Positions 5,785 through 5,801 of a stretch of 5,801 bases of DNA are shown one piece after another (within the stretch, counting starts at the first letter, position 1; each line of letters opens with the position of its first letter). The notes under the pieces are model-generated. The model saw only the letters and a list, made by a program, of their open reading frames with translations, was not told where the DNA came from and did no database searches. The position numbers were made by a program, and so were the translations under genes. The stretch comes from an uncultured Chryseolinea sp. (GTDB taxonomy: Bacteria; Bacteroidota; Bacteroidia; Cytophagales; Cyclobacteriaceae): positions 1 through 5,801 of the forward strand of contig CAMLER010000355.1 in assembly GCA_946478915.1 (NCBI GenBank), given 5' to 3'.

Positions 5785-5801
5785 CTTCTGTTAAATAGTT
5801 C

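Noticed and set aside
1..5801. CRISPR array, insertion sequence, tRNA or rRNA
   Set aside because: I saw no spaced direct repeats, transposase, terminal inverted repeats, or tRNA/rRNA-like sequence on either strand.

Overview
This window looks like chromosomal DNA of a Bacteroidota bacterium, probably a free-living Cytophagales or Chitinophagales relative. The reasons are a moderate base composition (by eye), mostly weak or absent Shine-Dalgarno sites, a Sec signal ending in the 'AQ' common in this phylum, a PKD/cytochrome c module of a type I know mainly from Bacteroidota sugar-dehydrogenase-like proteins, and a lipoprotein start that resembles the DUF4221/six-bladed propeller group. The phylum call is inference from these protein features; no marker gene is present.

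Layout, left to right. Positions 1-202 (minus) hold the start of a lipoprotein that runs off the left edge. Positions 203-539 show no convincing gene. Positions 540-3347 carry three minus-strand genes, transcribed right to left: a small HemG-like flavodoxin-fold protein (2862-3347), a 485-residue FAD amine-oxidase-family enzyme with a twin-arginine-type signal (1281-2738), and, only 18 nt further on, an exported PKD-like/cytochrome c protein (540-1262). A further minus-strand gene (3597-4313) encodes a 238-residue metzincin-type zinc protease with a complete HExxHxxGxxH motif and Met-turn, but with a strongly cationic amphipathic N-terminus instead of a signal peptide. It diverges from a plus-strand gene (4672-5517) for an exported, probably outer-membrane beta-barrel protein. 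The right end (5518-5801) has no convincing gene. It contains a GC-rich foldable block and a strong minus-strand terminator, presumably for a gene beyond the right edge.

How the genes may work together. The best-supported unit is the FAD enzyme plus cytochrome c pair. Both appear exported and they lie in one transcription unit, which suggests a periplasmic dehydrogenase that passes substrate electrons to its own c-type cytochrome rather than to oxygen. The flavodoxin-like gene upstream may add a cytoplasmic redox partner or may be only a neighbour. The protease and the barrel protein share a divergent intergenic region, but nothing in the sequence ties their functions together.

Start corrections: the longest open frames for the cytochrome and protease genes begin at GTG (1268) and TTG (4379). 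The internal ATG starts at 1262 and 4313 fit better and are used here.
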